Source: Phytophthora colocasiae
Taxonomy: Eukaryota; Oomycota; Peronosporomycetes; Peronosporales; Peronosporaceae
Assembly (NCBI GenBank): GCA_018806915.1
Contig: JAGKQI010000083.1
Coordinates: 1-64,000, forward strand
Direction of reading: 5' to 3'
Length of the DNA stretch: 64,000 bases
Both the position numbers and the translations under genes were made by a program. Within the stretch, counting starts at the first letter, position 1, and the number at the start of each line of letters is the position of its first letter. The notes under the pieces are model-generated. The model was not told the DNA's origin. It made no database searches and saw only the letters and a program-made list of their open reading frames with translations. Below are positions 28,962 to 41,009 of the stretch, piece after piece.

Positions 28962-31900
28962 ATGAACCAGTCCCGCGACACCAATTCCTCCGCGTATACC
29001 ACGGTATTCTTCGGCCAGGATCGCTCTGCGGCCCAGCCCCCATGCCCCCATTGCGACCAAGCTCCTTCTGACCCTGCTGCGGCTGCGACTCCCATGGTTC
29101 CAGATCTGGATCCGGTGTATGCGACCGGTGCTTATCTCCCTTTCTCCGATGGATACGTCGAGATACAGACCGGTTACCAACAAGTGCTCCGAGACCTCAC
29201 TGCAGCGCGACAACATAATGAGGAGCTCCACCGTCTCCTGCAGCCTCGCCTGAACGCTGCCCATGCCTTCATCGACTTCGCACAGTGTCGGTATGACGTC
29301 TCTCAAGCTGCTCTGCGTTTGGCGAGACAGAAGAAGCGGAAGCGGTGCAAGATCTGGATCGGCTCAGGGACGACTTGCGCGAACTCGACATCCTCAGGGT
29401 CCAGTATTCTAATTTGGAGGCCTCTTCGGCGGAAGCCTACGCTGTGCTACAGGATTATGCTGATGGACTCGAGCGGCAGATTGCTGGGGAAGACATCCCA
29501 GTGGATAATCCGTCGGCAGTCCGGTTGGCCTAAGATCTCGTGCATCAGCGTGAAGAGTCTGCCGAGTTATTGGAATGTGCGACCGAACTGGAGACTCAGC
29601 TGCAGAGGCCGCACGAGACGTGGCTGTGCTCGAGCAAAATCGCACAAGCGTCCAGCTCGCAGAGTCAGCCATCCGTTGTGATCAACAAGCGCGCAAAATC
29701 GAAGATCTCCGGGCCCACCGGGACCAGTTACTGGAATCACTCAAGCATCTCCCCCAACAGAATCTCGTCAAAACCGTCGACTCACTCAAGCTGGAACTCC
29801 ATATCCGAAGCGAGAGGATCACCGAGTTGGAAGGTCTTCTTGCCAAGTCGGAAAGCAGACGTGAGGATCTCCATCGTGTACATGCGCACACCCTTCACAA
29901 AATCGACCGAGCCAGTGAAAGACTTGCGCGTCTGGAGACAAAAAATGCCATCGCCTGCGAAGAAGCGGAATGTCAGCAAAGACGATCCGAGAATAATGCT
30001 CTCAAACGTCTGAGTGCTGAAAAGCGTCTCAAGCGGGCCGAAGTTGATCTACTGGAGCGAAACCTCAACGTGATCGGGCGGATCAAGCCAGAGACAAGGC
30101 CAAGCATGAGCTCATCAGGATCCGAAGCCAGACGCCGGAGCAGAAGAAACTGAGTGCGGACCTAGACCAGATCCGTCTCGAGCGCGACGAAGCCTTGCGG
30201 GATCTTACTGCGGCGACCCAGAAACTAGATCGAGCGTCGAACGAGCGGGGTCAAGCTGTCGAAACGCGAGATCGGGCGATCCGAGCGCTGAATAAGCCAC
30301 GCAGGAGATCTCTACGGTGACACTCGAGCGGGATCAGGCAAGGCAAGTCTTCGCCGGGAAGGATCAAATCATCCGCGACCAAGGAGTCGAGATCCAGCGC
30401 TTGAAAAAGGATTCGGAGCGGTTGGCCACATCGCGAGCCCTAACGGGGGCCGGCCAAGAAGAACTCAAACGTCTCAGGCGAAGCTATCAGGATCTCAAGA
30501 CCAGTCATGACACGCTCCGACAAGAATACACCGTCCTGGAAGAAGAACACCGAAGTGTGATCGACGAACGTACGGCGGCCCTCCGACATCTGGCTTCAAT
30601 CGCCTCCATGGCGATGCGCAGCTCGTCGAATGCTCCGAGTGCGCAGTCTGAAACGTCGACTGCCCCGGGATCCTCCTCAACCAAGCGTCGACATGATGAT
30701 GTTTCCTCTCCCTCGGGAGGACCTCTATACAAGGTCTTGCGCCATACCAGCCCAGTGAAAACTTCCGACACCGTATCCAGTCCTACGCCTATCCCTGCAT
30801 CTGCAGAGGCGGGCGAAGCGCACGACGATCCAGGATTTGACTTGGACGCTGCAGACGAGCAGGATCACGGGCCAGCCGATTCGGCACGCGGAAACCCTCC
30901 ACTAAAACCTCCTGTCGCTACCGCCGGAGACTCACAAGGAACGCGAGACTCAGGAGGACGGAGCTCAACGGAATTTTCCGCAAGGAATAGTCAGGATGCC
31001 AGCTCAGACGGGGAGTCTGAGGGATCCGACGATGAGCAGGTTCGGGTCGCTAAATCTCGTTCTCGGTCGGATCTGCGCCGTCGTTCGTCTGAGGAAGGGT
31101 CAGCATCTGCCCCTATTGAGATCCGCGCCGCTCCCGCCGCTCGGTCCAGCGCTGAACCCAGTCCCTCACCTTCCGTGTCTCCTGCAGTTCACACAACGGA
31201 ATCTGGACAAGATGTTGGAGATCCAAGCTTCGAAGCTTTCGGCCAACTGGAGGAGTACATTACGGCTGTTCAGGACCCGCGTAAGGTGACTCCGAAGAGG
31301 TGGCTCCCTGGGTCGCAGACCAAGTCAGCTTATTGAGCCTCCAAACACTCTCCGCGGGTGGCCTGGCTACTTGTTACCGTCCTGGGTGGTTGTTCCCTCT
31401 TCGTACCCGTCGTGGTACTTTGGATCGGGGCAGTTACACTCCAGGACTCATCTCCAAGGCGCACATCACCGAGTTATACTCCACGGAGCCATGGAAGGAG
31501 CTTGGATCTCGGTCTCCATCTCCCTACACCTTTCAAGCCAAACTGTCACCCCCATCTTGCGGAGATCCTGAGCTGGTATGATGCATTCGAGTCCGCCAAC
31601 ATTCAAGCCATCTGGGAAAGCACGCATTCGTTCCCCATCTCTGGGGAGCTGCGAAAAGCATACAATTGGTTCGCAAGCTTTTATTGACGCAGGAAAAACC
31701 GTGGATCTCATGCGCGCGACAACTACCGCAAGCTTCAGAACAGGATCTTCAAGAAGATGCGTCTGACTGGCTGTTGCGACTTAGATCTGTGGTTAGATCG
31801 TCACTTCATTCATTTCCCTGGTCCATTGGAATACGTCATCTGGTATCCACGCGCAGAAGCTATCGCCGCCGGGGAGGATCCTCCGAAAACACTCTTGTCC

Positions 31901-32053
31901 GCTCTCGAAGATTGTGATCGCAAGGATCCTTGGCGTACTCACTATCGGTCTGGATCTTCTCACCCTTGTCTGGGCCCCAGTCGCCTCTCCATGAAGTTCG
32001 TTCGATTGCTGCCAGGTTTTGACCCCGACGCTGCGAGATCCATGTCGTTGTAG
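28962..32053 (+). pseudogene. Antisense ORF of Gypsy F2 (frameshifted)
   Basis: About 1,000 codons on plus, convergent with pol and starting 100 bases from the 3' LTR with MNQSRDTNSSAYTTVFFG. Frame changes near 29340, 30150-30320 and 31340-31750 split it. The first half is a long coiled coil (DLTAARQHNEELHRLLQ; ESRREDLHRVHAHTLHKID; KDQIIRDQGVEIQRLKKD). A Ser/Pro/Asp-rich middle with basic RRSRSDLRRR-type patches follows. The C-terminus (WLDRHFIHFPGPLEYVIWYPRAEA) matches the G antisense protein (KYCPWIWQDPRARDIGG). No known domain. Confidence 0.62.
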
Positions 32054-32577
32054 GCAGTGTTGCGTAACTCCATATATCCTCTCGTTCGCATTCAGTTCTC
32101 TTCCACTCCGGATCCACACAGTCTAACCCCGGTTGATCCAGTATCACGCCAATGGACATCGAGATCCGTTCTTAGAGAATGAGGATCCGGCCTTTGGATC
32201 CAAAGGATCCTGCCCAGGATCCAGGGATCTGGAGTCAGGATCCGAAGTTCAGTGTACGGGATCGGAAGTGTTGGCCTGACGATCGGGATCGATCATGCGT
32301 ATACCATTCCGAGTCCAGCTGTCAAACGTAATGATTCTCCAGACTTGGATTCGAGACCCAGAGTCGCCGATCTGGGATCCGAGTAGGTGATTCGGGATCC
32401 AAGCTTGGGATCCATCGGGAGTCCGGATACGGATCGGACCCAGCACCCCCAATACTTTCCAGAGGTCAATCTTCTTTTCTTCATATACAAACATACAACA
32501 CGTCCACTCGTAGTAAACTGCCAGCCTTCTCTTCCACATCGGTGAGCGCCCTCACCAACGTAGAACCGCCACCCTGG
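32054..32577. other. F2 spacer between convergent ORFs, GGATCC-rich
   Basis: Between the 3' ends of the antisense ORF and pol. It holds a cluster of GGATCC words (32186-32235) and no supportable ORF. Confidence 0.5.
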
Positions 32578-32940
32578 CTATTCCTCTTCGTGGGACTGCA
32601 TAGCTTGGAATCGGTTCCGTTTGCTCCGCTCTTGGAGAAACTCATGCAGTAACGCACCACAATTCAGATCTGCTTCATCTACCCAGGTAGGATCCTCGTA
32701 CCCCTTCCAGAACACTTGGAATTCCCGTCGTATCCGGCCATACCGAGTGGGTCCCCGTCCGGATGTCCACGATCCGTTCGACTTCGAACTCGTCGTCCTC
32801 CATGTTGCGATCCCAGCTATCTTCTGGCTGCAAGGCTTCGTCGAAGTCTAGGCGATCCGCTTCGTCTACCTTCAACTGGATCTTCGGTCGATCTGGGAAT
32901 GTCCTGACTGGCTTCAGCTTGGTGATGCATGTCTCTGGTA
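32578..32940 (-). pseudogene. Gypsy F2 pol C-terminus with chromodomain
   Basis: TKLKPVRTFPDRPKIQL, EALQPEDSWDRNMEDDEFEV and ERIVDIRTG align with the G pol end (RLKPRALFPRRP, LLPEDSWEPDTENDEYEV). After a frameshift near 32730 the chromodomain ends FWKGYEDPTWV and NCGALLHEF, stopping at 32578. It is cut at 32940 by the G2 LTR. Confidence 0.8.
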
Positions 32941-34208
32941 ACACAAGTCTGATGTGTCCGGCTTATATAAGCTATATTCCAGACATTACCAGTTTCCGAT
33001 GAACAGACTCTGACGTACAAGACTCCGATGATCAGACCCAAGTGTCACGACTCTGGTATTACGACTCTGATGTACATGATTCCGGAGTACATGGTTCCGA
33101 TGAACATGTCTCCGATGTACATGATTCCAGACCCTGATGAACAGGATACCAGCCTCCTCTGACACTCTGAAGTCCACCCCATACTGAATCCAAGTGTACC
33201 CAACACGACCTCACACAATCAAATGACACGCAACCCACTCATCCCTGTAATGACATCATTAAGTGTCGACTCGACAAGATCTGCAGCATCGACTACCATA
33301 GTGAACCCAAGTGAAGATTCCTGAGTTATACTGAGACCAAGTTTACCCGAGAATACGGAAGATAGAATACAGAGATACGAGATATATAGATAGATAACCA
33401 GAGTTCAATTTGCATTATAACCATAAAGTCGATTTGTCGGTTCTTCGGAAAGTGTAAGGCCACGACAAAGCTTTGAGTCGTGTGACCTCTCACCTATCAA
33501 GCCCCTTTAGGTGGAGATCAGCGTAACGTAGAGACCTGAGAGGACCCACCTATTCCATTTCCTAGTTGGGTCGTTTGTCTTGTCTCTAACGGTAGCCCAT
33601 TTCATATTGTACGTTTGGACAGGTTTTGGGAGCTAGACAGTCGCTCTCAAGACACTCGGTAGACTGTTATATATAACTGATAGTGTATTGGTTTATTTTC
33701 CCTCTATATATTAGAGGGTGGTGCGCGAAAGTTACGGGAATACCAGACAGACCAGGTGTCTGGTGAACATTTCCCTAGTTGACCTGGAGTACTAGCCCAC
33801 TGCTCAAGGGCCAGGAAAGAATAAGAGCAGCTACATATTTGTATATCAGAACTCTATATTGCGGTTATCTCGGAAGTCTAACAACAAGACTTCCCTTTGT
33901 ATTAATCTCTCTTTTACCTTCAGAAATCTCCGGCGTACACAAGTGTTCACCGGAAAACGTTTGACTCTAAAGCGCTCCTGTGAGGACCAGAAGGAGATCC
34001 GACGGTCTACGCAAGGAACCCTCACTCTCACACCAACTCTCACGACCCCGGCGAGGGTCTCATTACCAAGACACCGAAACTACGAGGACAGCACAAGGTA
34101 ATACACGCCCACCTTGCTGTGCGACTCTGGTAGTACATCAGTTGTCGCACTTCTAGGTTCACTGTACGCCCCTGCACAGCGGTAAAAGTTGCACCGACTT
34201 CGCGACAA
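32941..34208 (+). repeat. Gypsy G2 5' LTR, 5'-truncated
   Basis: Reverse complement of the inner two thirds of the G1 LTRs (compare 45718-46990). The first 630 bases or so of the LTR are missing, so the junction with F2 at 32940 is not a simple insertion end. It ends CGCGACAA at 34208. Confidence 0.85.
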
Positions 34209-34209
34209 C

Positions 34210-34227
34210 TGGTGCGCGTGCCCGGAT
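34210..34227 (+). other. Gypsy G primer-binding site (intact copy)
   Basis: TGGTGCGCGTGCCCGGAT one base after the LTR; it would pair with a tRNA 3' end. In G1 a 20-base deletion leaves only TGGTGCGG. Confidence 0.68.
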
Positions 34228-34299
34228 CTTGGTATCGTGATATCACCGGATCTAAGAGAGTTTGAGAAGAGGGTTTTCTGTCAAGCGTCTATATTCAAT

Positions 34300-37200
34300 A
34301 TGGCTTCACATGGAACAACGAGAGGAGGACGTCGGGGACACGGTGGTCGCAGTGTGGCGACACATCAGTCGAAGCGTCTTCAAGGTCTTCCGCCTGACAA
34401 AAAACCAGACTTGGATGCTGTTCAGAAGGTGGCACGCGAGAGGAGGAAGGCTGCACGTGAAAAGGGAGCAGCCGAGGAAGTGAACGTCCAGGAACCGGCG
34501 TTCGAAGACCAGCCTGCTGCAGAGCCTGAAGCCCAAGAGACACCCGATGTGTCTGGCGAACAAGGTTCTCAGGAAGGTCCGTCGGAAGCTGAAGCTTCTG
34601 GTGACGAGGTGGCCACTGCCCGTGAGGGTGATGATGAGGCGTTTGAGGGAGGCGCCGATGTGGTTGAGTCCCCGGAGGTCATCGACTTGTGTTCCGAGTC
34701 GACAACGTCTGGGAAGTTCGTGGGGGAAGTGAAAACAGAACCCGGACTGGTTGATGAACGTGTCTCGCAGGCTCCAAAGTCCGAAGACACTCCAATGTCC
34801 GATGACATGCCGATGAAGTCCGAAGATTCTCTGAAGACACCGTCTGATGAGTCTGGGAGGGCTGATTCGTTGGATGGAGAGCGTGCCCTGAATTACGTAC
34901 GCCGTGAGTTCCGCCGCTGAAGGGACATGGACGCTGGAAGAGTTATTCCGCCGAACGTGAATACGCCTGGCGAACAGCGAAGCCTGACGCAAATGTCTTC
35001 CAGAAGGCTGCGGCAGCAACGGGCGACTACATCAAGTGGCGATGTTCTTCAGTGTTCCCGGAAGACATGTGGATATCGCAGTTTCGCTTGAGGCGCCTTA
35101 GTTTTGGCCGAACCAAAGACTTGTCGTACGTCGAGATCTCGATGAACACTCTGACGGCACCTGAATGCGTTGCTGTCCTTCGGACGATGCTATATGAGGC
35201 AGGATTTGAGTTCCAGAACCTGCTCTCAGACCCAAGCGTCTGCTATCTTCGAACCTCAAGTGCGCAGTGTGGCGACGGAACTTCAGAGTCGACTTTCTGA
35301 AGAACTGCTCGAGTGGGCCACTGTGACCGCCAGGCCAGTAGATAATTGACTTCCAAAAGACACGAAGACAAGCGATGAAGTACGTCAAGGCAAAGCTGAT
35401 GAAGTATTACGAGATGAGAATGATGACCTACAGGGACGACAGCTGATCATGAGACTCCAGGTGACTGGACTCAGAGTGACCAATAGCTCTGATGGGTCTA
35501 GCAGTGGAGAACCGCCGCAGTCCAAGCGCTTGCAGCATGGGCCGCCGCGACCACAAGTCTCTTCAACGCCATCTGCACTGTCGACGCCGTCGCTGAGTTC
35601 ACTGTCGATATACGAGAGTCACTCTGATAGCGCCCACTTGGAGTCCGGTGTGCCGATGTCTGAAGACCGTGGTAGTTCGCAGACCCTGATGACCGATGTG
35701 CCTGTGCCAAGCGTTATTGGGACCTCGCGTACTTCTGATGATCACTCGTCGGGACTCCAGACCTCCCGTGGAATTTCCACAGACTCGTCGCTGATGTCCA
35801 TGAGTCGAGGGGCGTCTTTGCATATGCCATTGTCTGTTGGAGGTCTTGCGATGATCGCCCAAGGTGCTGATACCGGAGGAGTGGTCGCCAGAGAGTCCAT
35901 GGGAATTCACGTGACATGAACACTGATGCCGGTGAAGTCGGAGCCTGAAGACTACGATATGTCGGAAGAGAAGCCTGAGTTTCCAGAAGTGAAGTCCGAG
36001 AGACAGTTGTCTACCAGAGATTATGTGCAAGACTTTGTTCACCAGACGCCGAAAGCTCCATCATCATCTGTCTCGAGTCACAGGACAAGTCACCGGGGTA
36101 GAAACCAGAGTCTGAAGAGCGAGGATCGCCAGAAAGTGTCTTCCAGACGCTTGAGTTCTGTTGCATCAAGCCACACACGAAGTTCCCAGAGGTCAGGCCC
36201 AGCCCAGATCCAATTGAACGCTAAGCGGCAGCAGCAGGAATGGCAGCGTCGAATGGAGCAAGAGAAGAAGGAATTTCAGGCCAGAGAACGTCTGGAATCC
36301 ATGGAACGTGAGCGTCGACGTGAACAACCTAAACTTGATACGCGCCAGCAGATCCAGACCCTCACCAATCGTTTACTTGAGTCGGAAACCGCCAGACGGT
36401 AAGACCAGAGACGCGCAGATGACTTGGAAGAACGCCGGAGTCAAGCGTCAGAGTCCAAGCTCAAGTACCATTCGATGTCGTCTGAGAAACAAGCGTCCGA
36501 CGAACAAGCTTCTGAGAGACAATTTTCCGAGAGACAGCGTCTGGAGACCGAGTTTGCAGATCGCTGGAAACAGCGGGAAGCCGAGGCCGAAGCCGAACGG
36601 GCGCGTTGGGCAGACGAGCTGAAACGTGACTGGATTTCGCAAATGGAGACCTCATGACAGCGGGTGCACGACGTAGAGGCGGAGCGCGACAGGGACCGAG
36701 AAAGTTCCCAGAACATGCAACACTTCCAAGCCGGAGACTTCGTGCAACATTGTCCCAAGGTGTCAAGGGGTCGTCCACCCTGAAGTAACAACCTCAACCC
36801 AGATCTCCGGTGAGCATGACCCTAAACCGGCAACCGTATCTCAGGTGAACTGTCGGGATACGGAGATTCCACACCAGGGGTTAGGGGATCAGAAGGAGTC
36901 GCCAGTATGGGTAGGGTTACACCCATTAAAATGACGGAGGCCTTCCATCCGCCTCTTCCCCCATGGAGATCGACCGAAACCAAGCGCGCGAAGGCTGGAA
37001 GGCATGGCGCGGCCACCGCGGCCGCTACGACGACCCAGACGGCTCAAGCACCTCCCCTGACCGAGATCAAGACTGAAGGAAGGTGCCCAGCGACTCCCAG
37101 ACGCGAAGGACACCGGAAAGCAAGCGAACGACGCTCCGAAGATGGCCGGGACGCTCCTCGAAGGCCTGGAAGACGCAGGAATGACCCAGACCCGGGCGGA

Positions 37201-37840
37201 AGCTCCAATGACTCAAGCTCGGACTCCGGAAACTCGTCATCCGATGACCTGGACCCTCCGGAGGTCGTCAACCTGACTGCATCTCACGGACAAGCCGGAA
37301 CGACCCTGTTGACCATGAGGCCCTTCATAAACTCAAGTATCATCGGAGAATTCGATCCCCGGGCGACACTGCGAGAGCGTGTTCACTGGTGGGAACGCTT
37401 CGTGAACATGGCATCTCAGGGAGCATGGACGAACAAGACCCGCATAGAAGAACTCAAGCTGAAGCTCCCGGTGTCTCCCAGAGATTGGTTCAACCAGCTC
37501 CCGAAGAGCGTTTCCAGTGACTGGAAGGAATTATCGTCGGAGTTTCGCAGGCGCTATTGCAAGGCCCGGTCGTCATACTCCGAGAGGTACTTTACGATGG
37601 AAATAAAGAGCTCGGAGACTCCGTTGGACTTCTTCTATCGCCTAAATTCGGCCGCCGGAAAAGCCGAAGTGGATTTCAGGAAGTCTTCCAGGCGTCTGTA
37701 GAAACACGTTCTGAGGTACATCACCAAGCTGAAGGACGAGCGTCTGAAGATCACGTTACAGGGCCGGAAGTTCAGGAGTATTTCGGCCTTGGGATATGCT
37801 CTGCAACAAGATGAAGACGTCTGGAGGACTGGTGATCAGG
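34300..37840 (+). pseudogene. Gypsy G2 gag (broken, cut by D3)
   Basis: ATG at 34300 (MASHGTTRGGRRGHGG). ORF1 of 206 residues is basic then acidic with Ser/Glu/Asp runs and ends RREFRR-TGA at 34918-34920; the G1 copy also stops here but with TAG. Beyond, in pieces: WRCSSVFPEDMWISQF, LSYVEISMNTLTAPECVAVL, a Ser-rich tract, a Glu/Arg/Gln-rich coiled coil (36180-36660), and the capsid-like INSSIIGEFDPRATLRERVHWWERF, PRDWFNQLPKSVSSDWKELS (Retrotrans_gag). At least six frame changes or stops. The sequence breaks at DEDVWRTGDQ, where D3 is inserted. Confidence 0.82.
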
Positions 37841-38290
37841 TGTAATGGGTCTGCTTAGACCTATTAGGTGGCGTACACGTGCGCTTACGTGTATGAGGAA
37901 GCGTGCAATTTTGAGTAGACTTAATTTAAGTATACTTATTTAAATAAGTCAAATAAAACTAAATTAACTGCAAAATACAGTAAAAATGAGAACTGTTATT
38001 GAATTTGGCACGAAGCCATTATGGAACCTCCTAAAACTGATTGATCTATATCTAAAGGCTCTGCCAACGTGTGGTTGGCAGAAACTCTGCTCAATGATTG
38101 GTAGAAATCCGTTACTTTCTACCAATAACAGGAACAAATGCACACGAACCACCCAATGATGTGGTTCGCCTATGTATCCATTGGTTTGTACAGCACACCA
38201 AGGTCTGAGGCCCAATTCCAACCTCTAACAGTTATCGCAACTGTTAGAGTTACAAGTGGTTACACCACTTGTACGTGTAACCCCGTTACA
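37841..38290 (-). repeat. Gypsy D3 3' LTR
   Basis: 450 bp, nearly identical to 23854-24303. The polypurine tract lies to its right (38291-38303). Confidence 0.93.
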
Positions 38291-38392
38291 CCATCCCCCC
38301 GTTAAGATTCGACGTAGCGGTCCCGATACGTCAATCGACAGAACTTGACAAGACCGTCAAGTCCCCGAGAGAAAACCCGAGTTCATTTCGCA

Positions 38393-39196
38393 ATGGACTC
38401 GCCAACGCCCACGTCTTCGTCCGCTCCTGCGGACACGCAAGCCCCTCCTGCTCCCTCTGCAGCAGGAACTACACTCTCAGCAGTGCCCACTAGCACTGCT
38501 TCTCCCAGTGGTTCGACAGAGAAGCTCTCTGTCACCGACTACCATGCTCTCCACAAGGAGAAGCATGGGAAGAAGTCTTCCTTCCTGGCAGGGATCAAAC
38601 ACCCTGCCATCAATCTCCAAGAGCTCTTCGGAGATGAAACAGAACTCATCGATTACGATGAGTCTGAAGAAGGAGAAGTCGAACAGGACACTCCTGCTCC
38701 CGTGTCTTCATCCGAAGACACGTCAAACCCGCCCTTGGGGTCACGACGACCTCGTGATGAGGTCTCGGACGCTTCCAGCTCAAAGCGTCCGCGCAGTGGT
38801 GAAGAAGCGTCCCCCATGTCGAGGGCGCTCACTGCCTCGCGCACTGATCCGCCAGTGCGCGCATCATGGATGCCTACTGAGGCAGAAATCCACGACCGGT
38901 TCGGTGCAAGTTCACCACCGAACCCGATACTATTGTACTCATGCAACAGTATCAATAACGACGAAGTCGCCATGAAGACTGTCTTTGAGTCAGACACTCA
39001 AAGACGCGACTATTACATCGGGCTCTTCCATGAGCTCCGATACTTTGCAGCGAAGAAGACTTCGCGCAAAAGCATAGTCCCAGAGTGGCAGGCACTTTGT
39101 CAATCATGGAATGCCTTTGTTGAAAACTTCAACAAAGATCCGAAGGCGTATCGCGAGCGCGTCGTCGCGACTCGCGAGCGCTACTACTCGTGGTAA
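38393..39196 (+). CDS. Antisense ORF of Gypsy D3 (267 aa)
   Basis: Same length and almost the same sequence as 22948-23751, with ATG at 38393. The TAA stop (39194-39196) is again inside GGTAAGT, and the +1 frame continues with the Cys-rich segment (C at 39198 onward, spacing CX6CX6CX7CXCC) and ERDLLRYTLVRVPDHIKELR. The DNA has hairpins with 8-11-base arms about every 30-40 bases (38981-39005, 39115-39137, 39268-39292). Convergent with D3 pol. Confidence 0.7.
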   Translation: MDSPTPTSSSAPADTQAPPAPSAAGTTLSAVPTSTASPSGSTEKLSVTDYHALHKEKHGKKSSFLAGIKHPAINLQELFGDETELIDYDESEEGEVEQDTPAPVSSSEDTSNPPLGSRRPRDEVSDASSSKRPRSGEEASPMSRALTASRTDPPVRASWMPTEAEIHDRFGASSPPNPILLYSCNSINNDEVAMKTVFESDTQRRDYYIGLFHELRYFAAKKTSRKSIVPEWQALCQSWNAFVENFNKDPKAYRERVVATRERYYSW

Positions 39197-39423
39197 GTGT
39201 GAACGCCTCCATGAACAATGCATGGAAGCGGGAATCCCATGTGCCGTTCCCTTTGGAACATCCTGTCCGTGTTGCCAACCCTTGGCAACACGCCTCACTG
39301 AACGTGATCTCCTGAGGTACACGCTTGTCCGTGTACCCGATCACATCAAGGAGCTCCGTGCTCGTCTTGAGCTACGCGAAGCTCCGAGTGCTGTGGCTGA
39401 CCGCAGCACTCCCTGTGCAGGGC

Positions 39424-41009
39424 TTACCCCTGCATGTTATGGTGGGCTTCGTACGCCCTCACCATTTCCGGAACGTCCTCCATCAGGACGTTCCGCGGCT
39501 CCCATGTATCTCGATGGGGAGGAAATCCTCTCCAACGAATACGAAAACGAACCCCTTGAGAGTTCGTTCTCTTATGAGCCACGATCCGCTCCACAATCCA
39601 GCGGATCGCTCCACGCGCGTCACGCAACGGCGGCGGACGGGGTGGGAACACTCCCTCCGCATGGTCAACGCTATGACCATGACGATCGTGATAGTGTGCT
39701 GCTATCAAGTGCATTCTGCGGTTGTTTGGACGCAACCGTAGATCCTCCACCACTTAAGGAGGAAGCTACCCCACCGAGCATGCTCGGCAATCGTGGATTC
39801 CTCATGGCATTCACGTAGAACGGGGTAAGCCCTGTCGAGGCATGTACCGAGTTGTTGATGCCAAACTCTGCCATCGGCAAGCGCTCACTCCAGTGCGGGA
39901 ACGAGTGAGCGTAGCTGTTCAACGTGTCACCCAATACACGGTTGACACGTTCGGTCTGTCCGTCCATCTGCGGATGATCCGCAGTCGACATTGACAATTG
40001 TGAACCAAGAAGTGTAAACACTTCTTGCCAGAACCGCGCTGTGAAGCGTGGATCACGGTCCGACACAATGTCGAGCGGCATGCCATGGTGTTTGAACACT
40101 ATGTCAACAAACAGTCGCGCAGTCTGCTCGGCTGTAACAGTAGCCGGGACGGCAGCAAAATGAACCATCATGATGAATCTGTCCACAAAGACAACGATGC
40201 CCGTCCTCCGCTTGCTGTCAGGCGGAAGACCGAAGACAAAGTCCATGGACATGGACTGCCAACACTCCGACGGAGTCGGAAGTGATTGAAGAGGAGCCTG
40301 CGAGAACCGCGCAGGCTTCACGCATTGACAAACCTCGCACGCACGTACGTACTTGCGCACCTACTTATACTGGTGGTGCCAGTAGAAGTCACGCGTGAGA
40401 AGAGTGTATGTCTTCTCACGACCTGGATGCCCTGCCGTGGGGGCATCGTGATACTCGAACATGATCCTCAACCGGAGGTCATGATCATTCGGAACGACAA
40501 TGCGGATCGCATTGTCGTCTACTGCACTGTACAACAGTAGGCCTTCGTGTACACGATACCGGTGTACACGAGCCCGAAGATGAGGGGTTAGCTTCCGACG
40601 TGCCACGTCGGAAGGTGCTGCGAGGAACTCCAGCAGCCCCTTCGCGTCTGCATCCCTTGCATACGTGTTCTTCACGTCGTCAATCAACGTTGACGACGGC
40701 ACACTTGTCCTCACGATGCCAACTGTGTCCGTCTCCGCATAGTCAGGTCGACGCGATAACGCGTCGGCCACTACATTGAGTCTTCCGGGTTTGTACTCCA
40801 CCCGGAAGTTGTACTCCGCGAAGAAGGACAACCATCTCGCCATACGTTGCGAGATGTGCGGCGACTTAATCGCCGTACGCAATGATGCGTGGTCTGTATA
40901 GACCACGAACGGTCTACTCCCAAGTAGATACACTCGGAACTTTGCGAGTGCATACTTCATGGCAAGGAGCTCCTTGTCATGTACGGAGTAATTACGGTCA
41001 GCTGGCTTC
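39424..41009 (-). pseudogene. Gypsy D3 RNase H (part), integrase and chromodomain
   Basis: One frame from about 41009 to 39671 except for TAG at 40361-40363 (TGG in D1, QYKW). RNase H begins at NYSVHDKELLAMKYALAKF. Integrase: HDAPTAGHPGREK ... CEVCQCVKP, SMSMDFVFGLP, IVSDRDPRF, TERVNRVLGDTLNS, so the D,D,E set is complete. A frame change near 39750 leads to the chromodomain (IRWIVERIVAH, WRGFPPHRDTWEP), ending at 39424. No GPY/F module is present. Confidence 0.87.

Larger units (their letters stand above)
37841..41009 (-). mobile_element. Gypsy D3, 3' portion, cut by F3
   Basis: Second copy of family D, minus orientation: 3' LTR, antisense ORF, chromodomain, integrase and part of RNase H, nearly identical to 20990-24303. 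It lies in gag of G2 (left flank TCAGG). At 41009 it is cut within the codons for HLKPA by the F3 LTR start; CTTC is the last tetranucleotide before it. Confidence 0.9.

Noticed and set aside
37841..39818. Interpreting the D antisense ORF as gag because it follows an LTR directly
   Set aside because: That LTR is the 3' LTR (polypurine tract beside it), the protein has no capsid or knuckle motif, and the real gag of D is at 18253-15800.
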